The position numbers were made by a program, and so were the translations under genes. Under the pieces are notes generated by a model. The model had not been told where the DNA came from. It made no database searches and saw nothing but the letters and a program-made list of their open reading frames with translations. Shown piece after piece: positions 53,043 through 64,000 of a DNA stretch of 64,000 bases. The DNA is from Moricandia arvensis (Eukaryota > Streptophyta > Magnoliopsida > Brassicales > Brassicaceae). Within the stretch, counting starts at the first letter, position 1. The number at the start of each line of letters is the position of its first letter. Where the stretch lies: NCBI GenBank assembly GCA_905132765.1, contig CAJHQP010000767.1, positions 1 to 64,000 on the forward strand, in the 5' to 3' direction.

Positions 53043-55235
53043 CTACTGTTCATATTCTTCTCCTCCCAACAAAACATAGTTTCAAAGATAAAGATTTGGT
53101 GACCTGAAAAATATTGGAAAGAAGAACTATCAGAAGAACAACTCCAGAGTAAATAAGATTATTGTCAGACAGTGTCTTACAGATTTGCGAGGAGAAACAA
53201 AACCAGCTTTGACAATAGGTTTCTCTCAAGTCCTGATATGTTGGCCTGAAAGTGTCCCAAAGGAACCTAACAACATAACAACAAGCAGGTCAATGTAAAG
53301 GATGTGCTTTGATCCTTTTACTCTCAGAGTAAAACAGAGAGGAATCAAATGTGCTACAAAGAAACACCTTGCCAGAGAGAGAAAGAGGGAGAGAGAGAGT
53401 GGCAGAGAGACAAGAGATGAGAGATCAAAATTTGGTCTTATAGTGTTGGCTAGAGATGGTAATATTACCGTTGGTTCCTCTGGATAAGATGAAATAAATC
53501 CAAGATTAAAATAATGTAGTTGGTTCCTCTGGTAAAGAGGAGCTTATTAAAAGGTAAAAATAATAATTACTTTGGTTTCTTCAAGGACAGTACGGAAGGT
53601 AATAATTAATCAAAGAACTCAACGGTAATATAATCTCGGAATATGGGTAAGTGTGTTCTTCTTTTTTGTCAACGGGTAAGTGTGTTCACACCTTGTCTTC
53701 TTTTTTCACCCAATTACTTGTTTATATCTTTAAAAACTAAGAATAAACATAAATTTATTATTGGATTCAAATACTCTCTCTTGGAACATTGACAATTTGA
53801 AAGATTCATTAATGTTTTCAAACTAAACCAATTTGAAAATGATGTTCTCTTGTGTTGTATTTTACAAGATTGAGTCTTTTTCATTTTAAGTAATTATAAC
53901 ATTATTATCATTTTCCATGCATTTCTAAAGAGTGTTATTGGCAACAAAATAATAACTCAGTTAAATGTTACAAAACAAATTATGATCTAAAACCAATGAT
54001 ATTATCAAGTAACATGTTTAATGCATAGAAAGTTGTAGAAATATTATCTTTATTTTAGATAAATTTATTAGTTTTTTTTTAATGAAATTTCTGCATCATG
54101 AGAAAAAGAAAATGGTGTAAAAAACTAGAGTAAAAAAAAAATTGTTTTTAGAGGGTATTATTTTGTTGGGCGCCATAAGGGAGGAGAGGAATTATTGTTA
54201 TGAAACTAAAAAAACGAAAGAAAGGGAGGAGGAAGACGATAGATTCCAGATCCTTCTTCTTGGGTTTTGTCTCTGTTTTTTTTTTTTTTGTCAACGGGGT
54301 TTTGTCTGCTGACTGATTAAATCAGAGTTGACTTTTCCATTAATTAATTTAGATCAGTTATGACTTTTCAAAGAAAGATGAACTCATGCATTTTTGGGTT
54401 TATTTTATTGGCTTCAATCCGCTCGACTTTCTCGTGTGGGCTTTATTTTTTCCTATATAGTTATTGTATGGGCTTACTCGCTTTCTTTTTATAAAGAGCA
54501 TGACAGTTTTAAACGGTGCGCTTCGAACACAAGAAGACTCCAGTGTTCTTTTATTTTCAGGTGTTCCATTAAATGTGTTAGTGTTTGTTGTAGAGACTCA
54601 AACAATAGGTGGTTCTAGTTTCAAGTCGGATAGCAAACTCGAGTTAAGATTCAAAAACCATGTCTCAACCTGATCTCCCAGCATTCTTTCATATCATCTC
54701 TCTCCAGAATGCAACTTACAATCTTCTTCATGCTCATGAGCAACCCACAAGACAAGATTCAAGCTTGGTTTTATCAAATATTTTCTGTATCTCAAGATCA
54801 TCTACTTTAAAAATTCATCTCAAACACACACAAGGACGAAACATTATCAATGCCGGAATCTTCATAATCTATCCATTGCAACCCAAATGAAAGAAAAAAA
54901 AAAGTATCTCCATTTACACAAAAGAAAAAACCGGAAAGAATCATCATATGCATCAAGTAGATTCTGACTCTAATTCTAACAACATATCCCCAAAAATAAA
55001 TAAATATTTTCATCGAAAATAAGTAATGAAAAAAGCAGAGTAGAAACTGTGCTTACTTATCGCCAATATATAGAATCTCATCTTCTAGCAGGTGGTATAT
55101 AATCAATCTCCTTGTCCTTTGTAAGAACATTGAGATTATTTCATGTCTTTAAATCCTAAACCTCAGCTAATGCAAAGCAGACAGTTCTCTGTTTACATGC
55201 TACAAATAGCACCACCGTTCTTGAATGGAGTTTGC
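53043..55235. other. Spacer before the membrane protein gene
   Basis: About 2.2 kb without a recognised gene. The minus strand between 53490 and 53050 looks like an untranslated leader: a CT-rich stretch near 53420-53365, then donor- and acceptor-like sites. No coding exon follows, since the hAT element and telomere-like array lie beyond. It may be the left-over 5' end of a lost gene. The end near 55100-55235 is the 3' UTR of the next gene. Confidence 0.35.
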
Positions 55236-56640
55236 TCATAATGATGATGAAGACATCCCCTCTTGCTTCAAACCTTTCTCTTCCTACAAAGAATTGAAAC
55301 GAGAAATGTCGTATTATATGTGATATACGAGAGAATTAAAGGCAATCAGAAGAAACAAGACACAGAAAGCCATGGAATAATGTTGAATCAATGGAGAGAC
55401 TAACATCAATTGCATGCAATGATCTGGATGTTGGGGATCTAATCTGAGAGGCTTCTGCAGCAGATGGTGATCCATTGTTCTCAGCTGAATATTGCTTCAC
55501 CTACAGAAAGATGAAAAAAAATGGAATGATTGAGTGACTTCTTGAATGCTGTCAGCTGAAACTTCCCCCATTATTATTACTATGTAGTGTGTGTTATGTT
55601 ATATCCTAAGTTACGATTACTAAGCGGTCCTGTTCTTTGTATCTACCACAAAGGGACAAAGAGCTAAAGGAAGAGAAGAATCATCTAACTTAATGTATCC
55701 CAGACTCAGTATACTATATTGCATCCACTACAGCTAAAACCGTCACAAGAATCAGGAAACTCTTTCTACATGGATGGTATGATAAAGAGTAATCAGGCAT
55801 GAAGAACTACAGTATGAGAAACCTGACCATATATAAAAGAAGGAACAAAGCGAGAGTACATAAACAAGAGTCACCTTTGGTGAACTCATATTGGATTGGG
55901 CCTCTTCAAAAAGAGAGGTGTAGTAAGCAGGGTCGTAGATAGAACCACCCAAGATTTCTTCAGCAGCACCTGAACACTGCCTGTCTATAGCAGGAGTAGG
56001 TGGATTCAAGAAACTGTTTCTCAAATCAGAATCCGTTTCACGGGGGAGTGAAGTGTCGACAATAGAAGCTCCCAGCCTATAAATCTGAAACCACAAGAGC
56101 GAAGATGAGATCCTGACAAAGAAGCCAATCATTTCCGTAGCCATGGTCAGCTTCACGGAGAATATGAAGAAGGTTCCATACGTCTCAGCTGAAATGCTCC
56201 TGCAAAGAGGTTGATAATTGATTGAGGTAAACGTATGTATGAACAACAATGTCAAGGTTAAGTTTCAGATTCACAATTACCAAATCTCTTCGGTGAAGAG
56301 GATGAACCAAGAGATATCGAGAAGAAGAGCACAGAAGAGGAGAACGGCGTAGGTGCGGCCTAGACTTTGGCTATTGCTTTCGATTGCCACAAGCGCGAAC
56401 AACGCAATCGCTAAGTTGATCAGTAAAACGCCATTGTATAATGCGCCGAGTGATCCAATCAGGGCGCAACCAATCTGGAAAAAATAAAATCACGAATCAA
56501 TGAACCCTAGACTCGATTTGAATCAGAGAGAGAGAGGGGTGAGGTACCTGGATGTAAATAAGGAAGACGGCGAGAGATTGGAGCTTAACGTAATCGCGAA
56601 GCCAAGGCTGTATTCGATCTCGTAAAGAACCACAAAGCAT
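55236..56640 (-). CDS. Four-helix membrane protein (At1g55535-like), function unknown
   Basis: Five exons on the minus strand: 56640-56548, 56474-56281, 56199-55875, 55500-55405 and 55283-55236, 756 nt, 251 aa. The start is MLCGSLRDRIQPWLRDY. Hydrophobic helices follow: SLAVFLIYIQIGCALIG, GVLLINLAIALFALVAI, AVLLFCALLLDISWFILF and the segment TMATEMIGFFVRISSSLLWF. The C-terminal half is soluble and proline-containing (SLPRETDSDLRNSFLNPP, GGSIYDPAYYTSLFEEAQ) and ends EEKGLKQEGMSSSSL. By memory it corresponds to At1g55535, annotated only as a transmembrane protein, in the same order next to NUP214. All junctions are GT-AG, and there is no lesion. Its role is unknown. Confidence 0.9.
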
Positions 56641-57487
56641 CATCAATCAAACTCGTCCCTTCATAAATATCCACGAAGCTTCTTATGTTGTCGAAATGTT
56701 CCGGCGAAACAACCGGAGATCAACGGAGAGGGAGACGGCGGAGATAATCGTGAGTAAACAGAGAGTTTTTGATTGGCGGGATCACATCGAGTCGAAGAAG
56801 ATGAAAACAGGAGAATATATTCTCTCTTTCCTGAGAAAATTAATATCTCTTTATTACCAAAATTTAAAATTAAAATTAAAACCAAGGGACGCTGGAATAA
56901 CGCCTCTCTCTGCTCCTCTTCCCAGTTCCCACTAGGCCCACTCCTTTTATAACTCTCCAAATTGAAAATCTCTGGGTGTGACTGGTAACCATAATAAAAA
57001 CATTAGGAATGGATAGGAAAAAATGAGTAGGTATACAATTTGTGGAATGATGAGGAATGCTGATTCCTTATCAAAATTAACAAGGAACAAATCTGTTCTA
57101 TAATTCTCTACGAAAAAAAGAACGAAAAGGAATGAAAAGGAAAAATGATTCCTCATGAATGGTAATTTTTTTAAGGAATGTTAAGGAACTTAGTGTTCCT
57201 CATTGTTCCCTTGGTTACCATTCAAAGCCTCTTTTTAATTAGCAACATGGGATATATAAATATAATATTTCTGAATTAAACAAGAATATATATATATTGT
57301 AGAAATAACAAAGAAGCAAAACCAGCTTTCACCAAAGGATGAAAAAGTGCAACAGTATGTTAGTATAGCCATCATCACAAGGCATGAGCCACGTGAGAGT
57401 GTTCACTCACCAATTTGCTGAAGGTTAGCTGGCATAACTACCTTTTAATTGAAACCAAAAGGTGTACACAACAAACACACACAATCA
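56641..57487. other. Promoter of the membrane protein gene and NUP214 3' flank
   Basis: The first about 300 bases hold the 5' UTR and promoter of the minus-strand membrane protein gene. A MITE-like element (56983-57220) follows, and then AT-rich sequence that is downstream of NUP214. No gene was recognised. Confidence 0.45.
56983..57220. mobile_element. Small MITE-like inverted-repeat element
   Basis: The left end TGGTAACCATAA and the right end TTGGTTACCA are inverted repeats, and the next bases (CATTAGGAATGG against AACAATGAGGAAC) also correspond. The interior is AT-rich with GGAATG and GATTCCT repeats. No clear target duplication was found. The length, about 238 bp, and composition fit a MITE. 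Confidence 0.5.
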
Positions 57488-57705
57488 TTATACAGATAGC
57501 ATACGACTTTGTTTGCTAGCACTGCATACTCTTTTTAACACATTAAATATATATATATGTCTCATTTTCTCATCTGTGTAAAGAGCTCCGACGGCTTTCC
57601 TGCTCCTCCCGTGTTGCCACCAAAGGCTGAAAACCCACCACCACCGGCTTGCCCTTGCCTGCCCTTGCCCTTGTCCTTGGCCAGCGAATCCACCAAACCC
57701 ACCAC
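57488..57705 (-). other. Last exon of NUP214 with frameshifted tail
   Basis: The exon begins at 57705 in the phase required by the donor at 57796 (GGAG|gtatat). It reads GGGFGGFAGQGQGQGQARAS, then runs in a second frame. The conserved tail (QAGGGGFSAFGG, KPSELFTQMRK then TGA) lies in a different frame. The switch falls in a CAAGGG microsatellite that lacks two bases compared with a perfect run (28 instead of 30). Confidence 0.8.
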
Positions 57706-60700
57706 CTGTTTAAAAGAAAGACAATGGTCCAGATGTAATAAGAGCATGACTGTGTATGTACAGATCAATGTTTAAGATGTTATATTTATATATACCTCCT
57801 GATGCTCCGAAACCTCCACTATTAGGAGGAGCAAAGCTTCCAAACCCTCCTGAGCCTGAACCAAGTCCACCAAATCCACCACCTCCTCCTCCTGGAGCAG
57901 CACTGGCAAAACCACCACTACCTGAGGCTAAGGCAGCGAATCCACCAGTTGGACTAGTAGAAGCACCTGCAAATCCCCTACCAGCTGAAGCCATGGCGGC
58001 AAATCCACCAGTGGCACTAGAGCCAGCACCTGCAAAACCACCAGATACTGGTGCATTTGGGAGGCCGCTTCCTGGGTTAGAGCCACCAAATCCGGTAGGA
58101 GAACCAAACGTAGCTCCTGGGAGACCAGCACCTATCTGCCTCGACTGCCCAAATGAACCAAGTACCGATCCTAGAGCTTGCTGTCCTACGCCAACCTGCG
58201 ACGGTTGGCCAAATCCACCCTGAGTGGGAGTTTGAGAAGGGGTTGTTGAAAACCCACCAAAACCTGTCGGTTGAGGTGGTTGAGGATTTTGAAAATTGAA
58301 TGATGCAGGTCGGAATAGCTCGCCACTGGGGACTGTCATATTGAACGGATTACTTGTTGCTGTTGTAGCATTACCAAAGGGGCCACCAAATGGATTTGAT
58401 TTGGGAGCAGCCGGGTTTGGAGTTGACCCAAGCCCAAAACCTCCAAAACCACTCATACTAAGCTCAGTCGTCTGGCTAGCCTCTGGAGCTTCTTCGTCCA
58501 TTTCATCTTCCTGTGTATCTACAGTGTCTTTTTTCTCACCCAATGGACTTGCGGAAGTTGAAAAGGATGCAGGGAAAGAGACAGGTGTCGGCGATGACTG
58601 TTGCGGCTGAGAACTACCAGGCCAACTGAATGAAGGCGGAGCCATACTTACAGGACTAGGCTGTGTCCCGGATGAAAATCCAGACAGGAACCCAGATGAA
58701 CTGACAGGGGTTGTTACTGTAGTCTCTGAGGTCGAAATTTCACTTTTCACTGGCAGCAGCTCAGTCTGTGAAGTTGTTGCCTTGGCTACAGGATCTGCAG
58801 TACTTCCCGTATTTAGAATTGAGGAACTTTGAGCCTCTGGTTTTTTAGGTTCTGAGACTGGCTCTGTAATGGACACAGCAGACAACGGGGTAGCAACTTG
58901 AGGAAACTTAAACGCGCCAGGTGCGGTAGAAGTAATAGGGGCAGTCAACGATGAAGAGGTAGATGAAAACAAACGATTACTGTCTGTTAGGGAACTGGTT
59001 GCAGAGACCAGACTAGTTGACACTTGTGATGCTGTAGAAGATGGTGGAAATAACGAAGATTGGCCTGTTGAAGATGAGACAATTTCAGCGGATGATGAAG
59101 ATGAAGCTGGTAACTTAAAAGAGAAACCAGCTGTTGGGCCAGGTGATGGAGAAGGTGTTGATGTAGCTGCTAGATTGAGATCTAAACTGGTACTGGTCAA
59201 CGATTTACCAAATGGAACACTGATCCCCGTAGCTGAAACTGTAGATGTTGGTGCGACTGAAACTGTTTGTGGGACTGATGCTGAGCTGATGGGAATAGAT
59301 GTTGGAACTGAAACTGACAATAACAGTGTCACTGACCAGATATTAAAGTTATGATACTTGAATATTATGTTAATCAAACGAAACAGACAGAGGACAAATT
59401 GTTGATAAAAAAAGACAGGACAAAGAATATATACCTGAATCTTGCGTAGAGGATGGCAATGAACGTGATGACGGTGTAGGTAAGGTGGAAGCGGAATCAA
59501 ATGACGTGCTAGACAAAAGTGAAGATGAAACTGAAACCGTTGCAGCAGGAAAAGTTAATTTATTACCAGTGATACTACTGCTACTGGTATTGAAACCAAA
59601 CAGTGATTGCCCAGGGAAACTAGATGCAGGTGCACCAGTAAGCGGCTGCACACTTCCAGCAGATCTATCAGGAAACATATTTGCCTTGCCTTCAGAAAGT
59701 CTAAATCCTCCAGCCTTCTTTTCTGTCTGTTCAAATACAGTCGGTATCTTTGTGCCCTTACTCTGAGACGGGGCAGGTTCCTCAGCATAGGAAGCCATAC
59801 TGTTTGACTTATTTCCAGACCAATTGAAACTTGGCTTTGATGCAGATATTGGAGAGAGGGTAAAGGGACTGTTAGATTGTGGCATAGATGGCCTTGATTT
59901 GAACGGGGTTGATTGAGCTTCAGATGTGTCTTGTTGGAATGAGTCCATTATTCCTACACATATTGATAACATAGTCAAACTAGAGAAGAACATGCGTCAA
60001 GATCAATGCAATCCACAGTAAATCTTAGGCTCACCCTTATTCGCGGAGACTACAGGTGATGCATGATCTTTCAGGCGAAGAAGTGATTGCTGTTGTGTAT
60101 TAACTGTGGGCCGTACTCTCTCACTCGACAAAGTCTGTTGGTTCATACCCGTCTTCCGTTGCTCCTGCAGAAGCATCCTTTTGACAGTTGTTTTTGGAGG
60201 CTCAAAAGCAGACCAATTCTGCAAAAGGTCACAAAAGTAGAGCCAACCGTGAGGTACACCGTAAATTAGAAAGTGCATATATTGTTTCATCTAGTACTGA
60301 ATCAAAGGTTTCCCACAATTACCCTGTCTAATGATTCTCTCCTCCTCCTGGCAGTTTCAGGGTCAGAGCTCTTCGTACCAGATGACTGACGTTGTCTTGA
60401 CTGTGCATTTATACTTGCAGGAATCGAAGAGAGTAATAGGTTTTTGGCTGAAGAAGCATTGTTGGCTTTTACAGCATCTGGCGAGTTGAATGAAGCATCA
60501 TAAGGGATCCCAATTGTCTCAAACAACTCCTGCTTCACATTCTTTTTGACAGGTGAATCGATTTTCAAAAAGGTCATTTGCTTTGAGAGACAGTCAGAGA
60601 GTTGCTCAGCAGCTGCCAATTGGGAACTCATTGTGTTATGAAGGCTATGAAGGGATTGCACACGTCTGCAGAAATAATCAACCCAAACTTTTCAGTGGTG

Positions 60701-63700
60701 GAAAGGGGAGATTATGGTAACCTTAAACAATTTCTTGCGATATTTTTTTTTTTATAAAATTTCACAACCGCAAAATATACCTTGAAGGAGCAGACCTATT
60801 TGGCACACCTCTTCGGGCCAGAGGGAGTCCTCCATCGTCTTGGTAGCGATCCAGTTCAAGCCGATTAAAATATCTCTCTAATTCAATCAGTTGATGAGTC
60901 AAATCCTGAACGAGAAGAGTAGAAGATAAATGATTAGACGAGCTAAAAACAGTAATAGACAGATGAGTGAGATATAGCAACCCATAAACAACCTTGTTTA
61001 GTTTCACAATATGCTGCCGTTTGGCTTCAAGCTCAGGATTCAACCTCCGGCGGTTCCAAAGTTGCCAATACTGGTCATCAGAAGTTTGCTTATACATGCC
61101 TTCCATGTATGTCTTTTTTGCCAAAACTGAAATCCCCACATGAAGGAATAATAAGAACAAACAAAATAACAACCTCATAATTTGCCTAGATTGCAGTGGA
61201 AGATATGAAACAGTATTAAATATATCCAGACCAAAGAACAAGAAAACTGTAGCATAAGGACTTCCAGAGCAAATATGAAAAAATGCAAAACCCACATTCA
61301 TAGCGCAAGCTTATGATGATATCATCGTGGAACTTCACGCTATTTCACACCATCACATCAAAATATCAGATGTGAGAATACTGTACCTATCACCACGTAT
61401 CCCAGTAAAAGGATACATACCTATATAAAAGTGGTTAATTAGCCTATCGGGATTTTTACCTAACTTCTCCAACATCTCGATTTAAGTTGAGATTTGAAAT
61501 CTAGTGGGTTAAGAGTCTACAGATGTGATGGGGTAAGAGTTAAATTTGCCTCTTTCGTCACTCCTTTCTAGGTATTACTGGTACCACTTAGAAGCAAACA
61601 AAACAAATCTACGTGCTAACAATACTTTTGTGCTACATACTGGGATGATAAAAAAATAGATCACCTTGAATTGTTTTGTCCAGAAGATGTTGGATCTCTC
61701 CTTGCTGTTCGTGAGTTATGCTCTGAAGACCAGCAAATTAAATTAGTTAATAATAAACAGAGAAAGTACCAGGATAATGACAGTATTTGTATACTCGATG
61801 AGGGTTGTTTGGTCAAATATTAAAAGAGGTGCAAATTAATACGAAGCAATAACCAAATACATGAACTTTTAAATGCACCTTGCACGTTTGGCACTTGCCA
61901 GCAAGCCTTTCAAGCCCTTGCTCCATTTCTTCAATATGACTTTTAAGTAATGAGGTGCAAGAATCCTTGAAACCACCTGGTCCTTCAATGGACTGTAAAA
62001 GGGTATCCATCTCTCTGGCCATCTCATTTATCTGGCACAAGAAAGAAAGAAAGCGGTACGTCAATGATATAAGTTCACTAAAATAAATACTAGAGCACAG
62101 CATGAATGTGAAAGCATGAGTGTTCGGAATACCCTTTACTAAAATACATAAAAACATGAATAAGATCTAATAGAAAAGTATAGTGAGAAAACTTTACGTT
62201 ACTGGGTTGCTTTGACATGTTATGCTCAAGTCTCAGAGGTCCAGCATTGAGCGGAGTTTTGTGCTGCTGATGATTAGAGGACTTTTCGAAGGAAGATTTC
62301 ACTTGTAGTGACAACTGAGAGGCACGGATATACGGTAGGGGATCGATTTTTTCTACCCCTTCATAAGCGTCCTGACTTCGGTCTAGCGGAGAGGTTAGAA
62401 CGCTTAGGGCTGATGCACTAGCAGTCTCAATAGCTTGTACAGGCTTCTCTTTAATGCACGAAGGAGGATTCAAATAACTAGCTCCAGTCTGTTCAGCTTG
62501 CTTTTGCTGAGTATCTTTCACCGATGGAAACAGACCGGAGCCAAAACTTGGAGGTGAGACGCCTTTCCCATTTGACCATAGCTGAGTTGGTGTACTTTGT
62601 GGTGGCGTAACACTAGAGTTCTGTGAGCCGGAAAATGCAAATAAGCCTGGTGTACTCTTTGACCCAAAACTGGTCTGAAAATTCACAGACTTAGACTGCT
62701 CCGATATATCTTTCTGACGATTATCAGAAACAGGGAAGATATGACCGAATCCGGTAAATTTGTTGGTTTCATTTCCTAAGGCCGAGGGAGGTTTTCCAAA
62801 ACTTGTTCCGAACTGCCTAGGAATCATGCTTTGTTGACCATCTGCAGCTTGTAATGATTTTCCAGCAGAGAGTTCTTGTTTCACGTAGTTGTCCCCAGAC
62901 ACTACACTTTTTACAGACTCAGTTTCTTTCTTAGAAATTTCTTCATTTGGGAACCTTTGTTCGGTAGGCAAAAGAGAAACTGAATTCTCTGAGTTGAGGT
63001 GTTTCTGTTCACTTTGTACCGAAACATTAAATTTTCGTTGTTCTTCAGACTCTTCCGAAGATTGTCCAGGAAGATCATCTCCAATCGAAGCGGCATAAGA
63101 ATCTTCTATATCAGAAGAAGAAGCCAAATCAACATCAGATGAAGCTGGGAGTCCTGAAACACTGTAGAGTAACACAGTTTTAATGTCTCCTGTAATGTTG
63201 TTATGGACAATGCGCAACTTATAGCCATTATAAGAGATAAAGCCTACCTAGCAACATTATACATGACCAGCTTTCCTTCCAAAGTGAGGCACACGAGAAC
63301 ACAAAATGGAGGGAGTTCTTTTAGTTCATCATCTGCGGAACGGAAATTAACGGTCCCCTCAACAGAAACCATATCTATACAGAGTCCCATGATCATGTTG
63401 TCGTCTCCATTATCTGGAACAAAAAGAATTACATTTTTATATCAAACGCGAAAAAGCACAAATACAATACAGCGATCTAGACTGCATACCCTGGAGCCCA
63501 ATCCTTGGCAAAAAGGTCTCTCGGTCAATATCAACAACGGAAACTGCACTTTCATCATCACTAGGTGACCAATTAAGCAAAACAATATGCTCATCTATGC
63601 TCTTCCTGTTTGCTGTGATAGCGAGTTTGCTGTATGAAAATAAAGAGAAGTTAGCAATATTATACTATCTTCAACCCTTGAAAATAGTGGTAGTTTACTG

Positions 63701-63969
63701 TCCATGTTTCTTATTGTGATAAGAGAAAATTTCAGGAATAACTAGACTGACTTTATTACGTTACCAGACGAAAATGGTAAATATCACAGGACTTGTATAG
63801 TATTATTGAGTAAAGGAGCTCAAATTTACTTCTAGAAAATGCTAGGAACATGTATCAAGTATCACAGTATTTGAAAAAAAAACACTATCATTCGTGAATT
63901 CTTGGTAATTTACCGCTCTTCCAAGTTGGTTACGTATGGAAAATCAACTCTTAAGATCGTATGTTCCAT
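57562..63969 (-). CDS. LNO1: Nucleoporin NUP214 (LNO1/EMB1011), 3' part; 5' end outside window
   Basis: Exons on the minus strand: 63969-63914, 63629-63490, 63413-63248, 63161-62198, 62031-61879, 61722-61665, 61126-60993, 60905-60781, 60665-60323, 60218-60035, 59953-59435, 59331-57796 and 57705-57562. The gene is cut by the right window edge, and the N-terminal beta-propeller is only partly present (SPSDDESAVSVVDIDRETFL; CLTLEGKLVMYNVAS). Next come a Ser-rich linker, coiled-coil segments (INEMAREMDTLLQSIEG; THQLIELERYFNRLELDRY), and an FG-repeat domain of about 500 residues (TGFGGFSTTPSQ, GGFGQPS, GGFAGAG). It forms the cytoplasmic filament of the nuclear pore and helps mRNA export. The exon total is 4522 nt, one more than a multiple of three: a two-base loss in the CAAGGG repeat of the last exon (about 57647) throws the final codons out of frame. 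The ancestral stop at 57564-57562 would be missed and translation would end at 57490-57488. Confidence 0.93.
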
Positions 63970-64000
63970 CTAGAGTGGGAAAGATTGACATATGGCTTGT

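Noticed and set aside
57756..58223. Proline-rich plus-strand frame
   Set aside because: It is the complement of the Gly/Phe-rich NUP214 repeat exon.

Overview
This is nuclear DNA of a flowering plant in the Brassicaceae. The evidence is GT-AG introns, small AT-rich intergenic spacers and very close matches to known Arabidopsis proteins. From memory, the gene order follows Arabidopsis chromosome 1 around At1g55480-At1g55540: ZKT/MET1, CPN60B (chloroplast chaperonin 60 beta), BCDH BETA1 (branched-chain ketoacid dehydrogenase E1 beta), TBP2, a four-helix membrane protein and NUP214/LNO1. The species is not identified. ZKT is a pseudogene here, and I do not see the ECT4-like gene and RING gene that I recall in the Arabidopsis interval. 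That would fit one fractionated subgenome of a mesopolyploid such as the Brassica group, but this is inference.

Layout. 1-2.6 kb: a short Helitron, a cold-shock-domain pseudogene and a long fold-back element. 3.0-12.3 kb: gene island with a small CVIL-tailed protein, the broken ZKT copy, intact CPN60B (minus) and intact BCDH BETA1 (plus), the last two divergent around a shared promoter. 12.3-25.9 kb: a spacer inflated by two complete Copia retrotransposons. The first has identical LTRs and a normal 5-bp target duplication. The second is flanked by an unusual 71-bp direct duplication. 26-28 kb: intact TBP2 (minus). 28-55 kb: a repeat-dominated block holding an F-box relic, a 17-kb nested Athila-type Gypsy element with a 4.6-kb non-autonomous Copia-type element inside its gag, then about 3.7 kb of degenerate telomere-like (TTTAGGG) repeats and a hAT-like element. 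55.2-56.6 kb: the membrane protein gene. 57.5-64 kb: the 3' part of NUP214, running off the right edge.

The host genes are housekeeping functions (plastid protein folding, mitochondrial amino-acid breakdown, basal transcription, nuclear pore) and are not a functional operon. The mobile elements occupy the spacers and show a clear order: the Gypsy insertion split an older tandem repeat, and the LARD-like element later landed in the Gypsy gag. The most unusual structural signals are an array of six ATCGATCGAT palindromes arranged as three hairpins in the Gypsy LTR and again, with almost the same spacing, in front of its third ORF; the 71-bp duplication around the second Copia; and a frameshift at the very end of NUP214. 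I found no tRNA, rRNA or CRISPR features.
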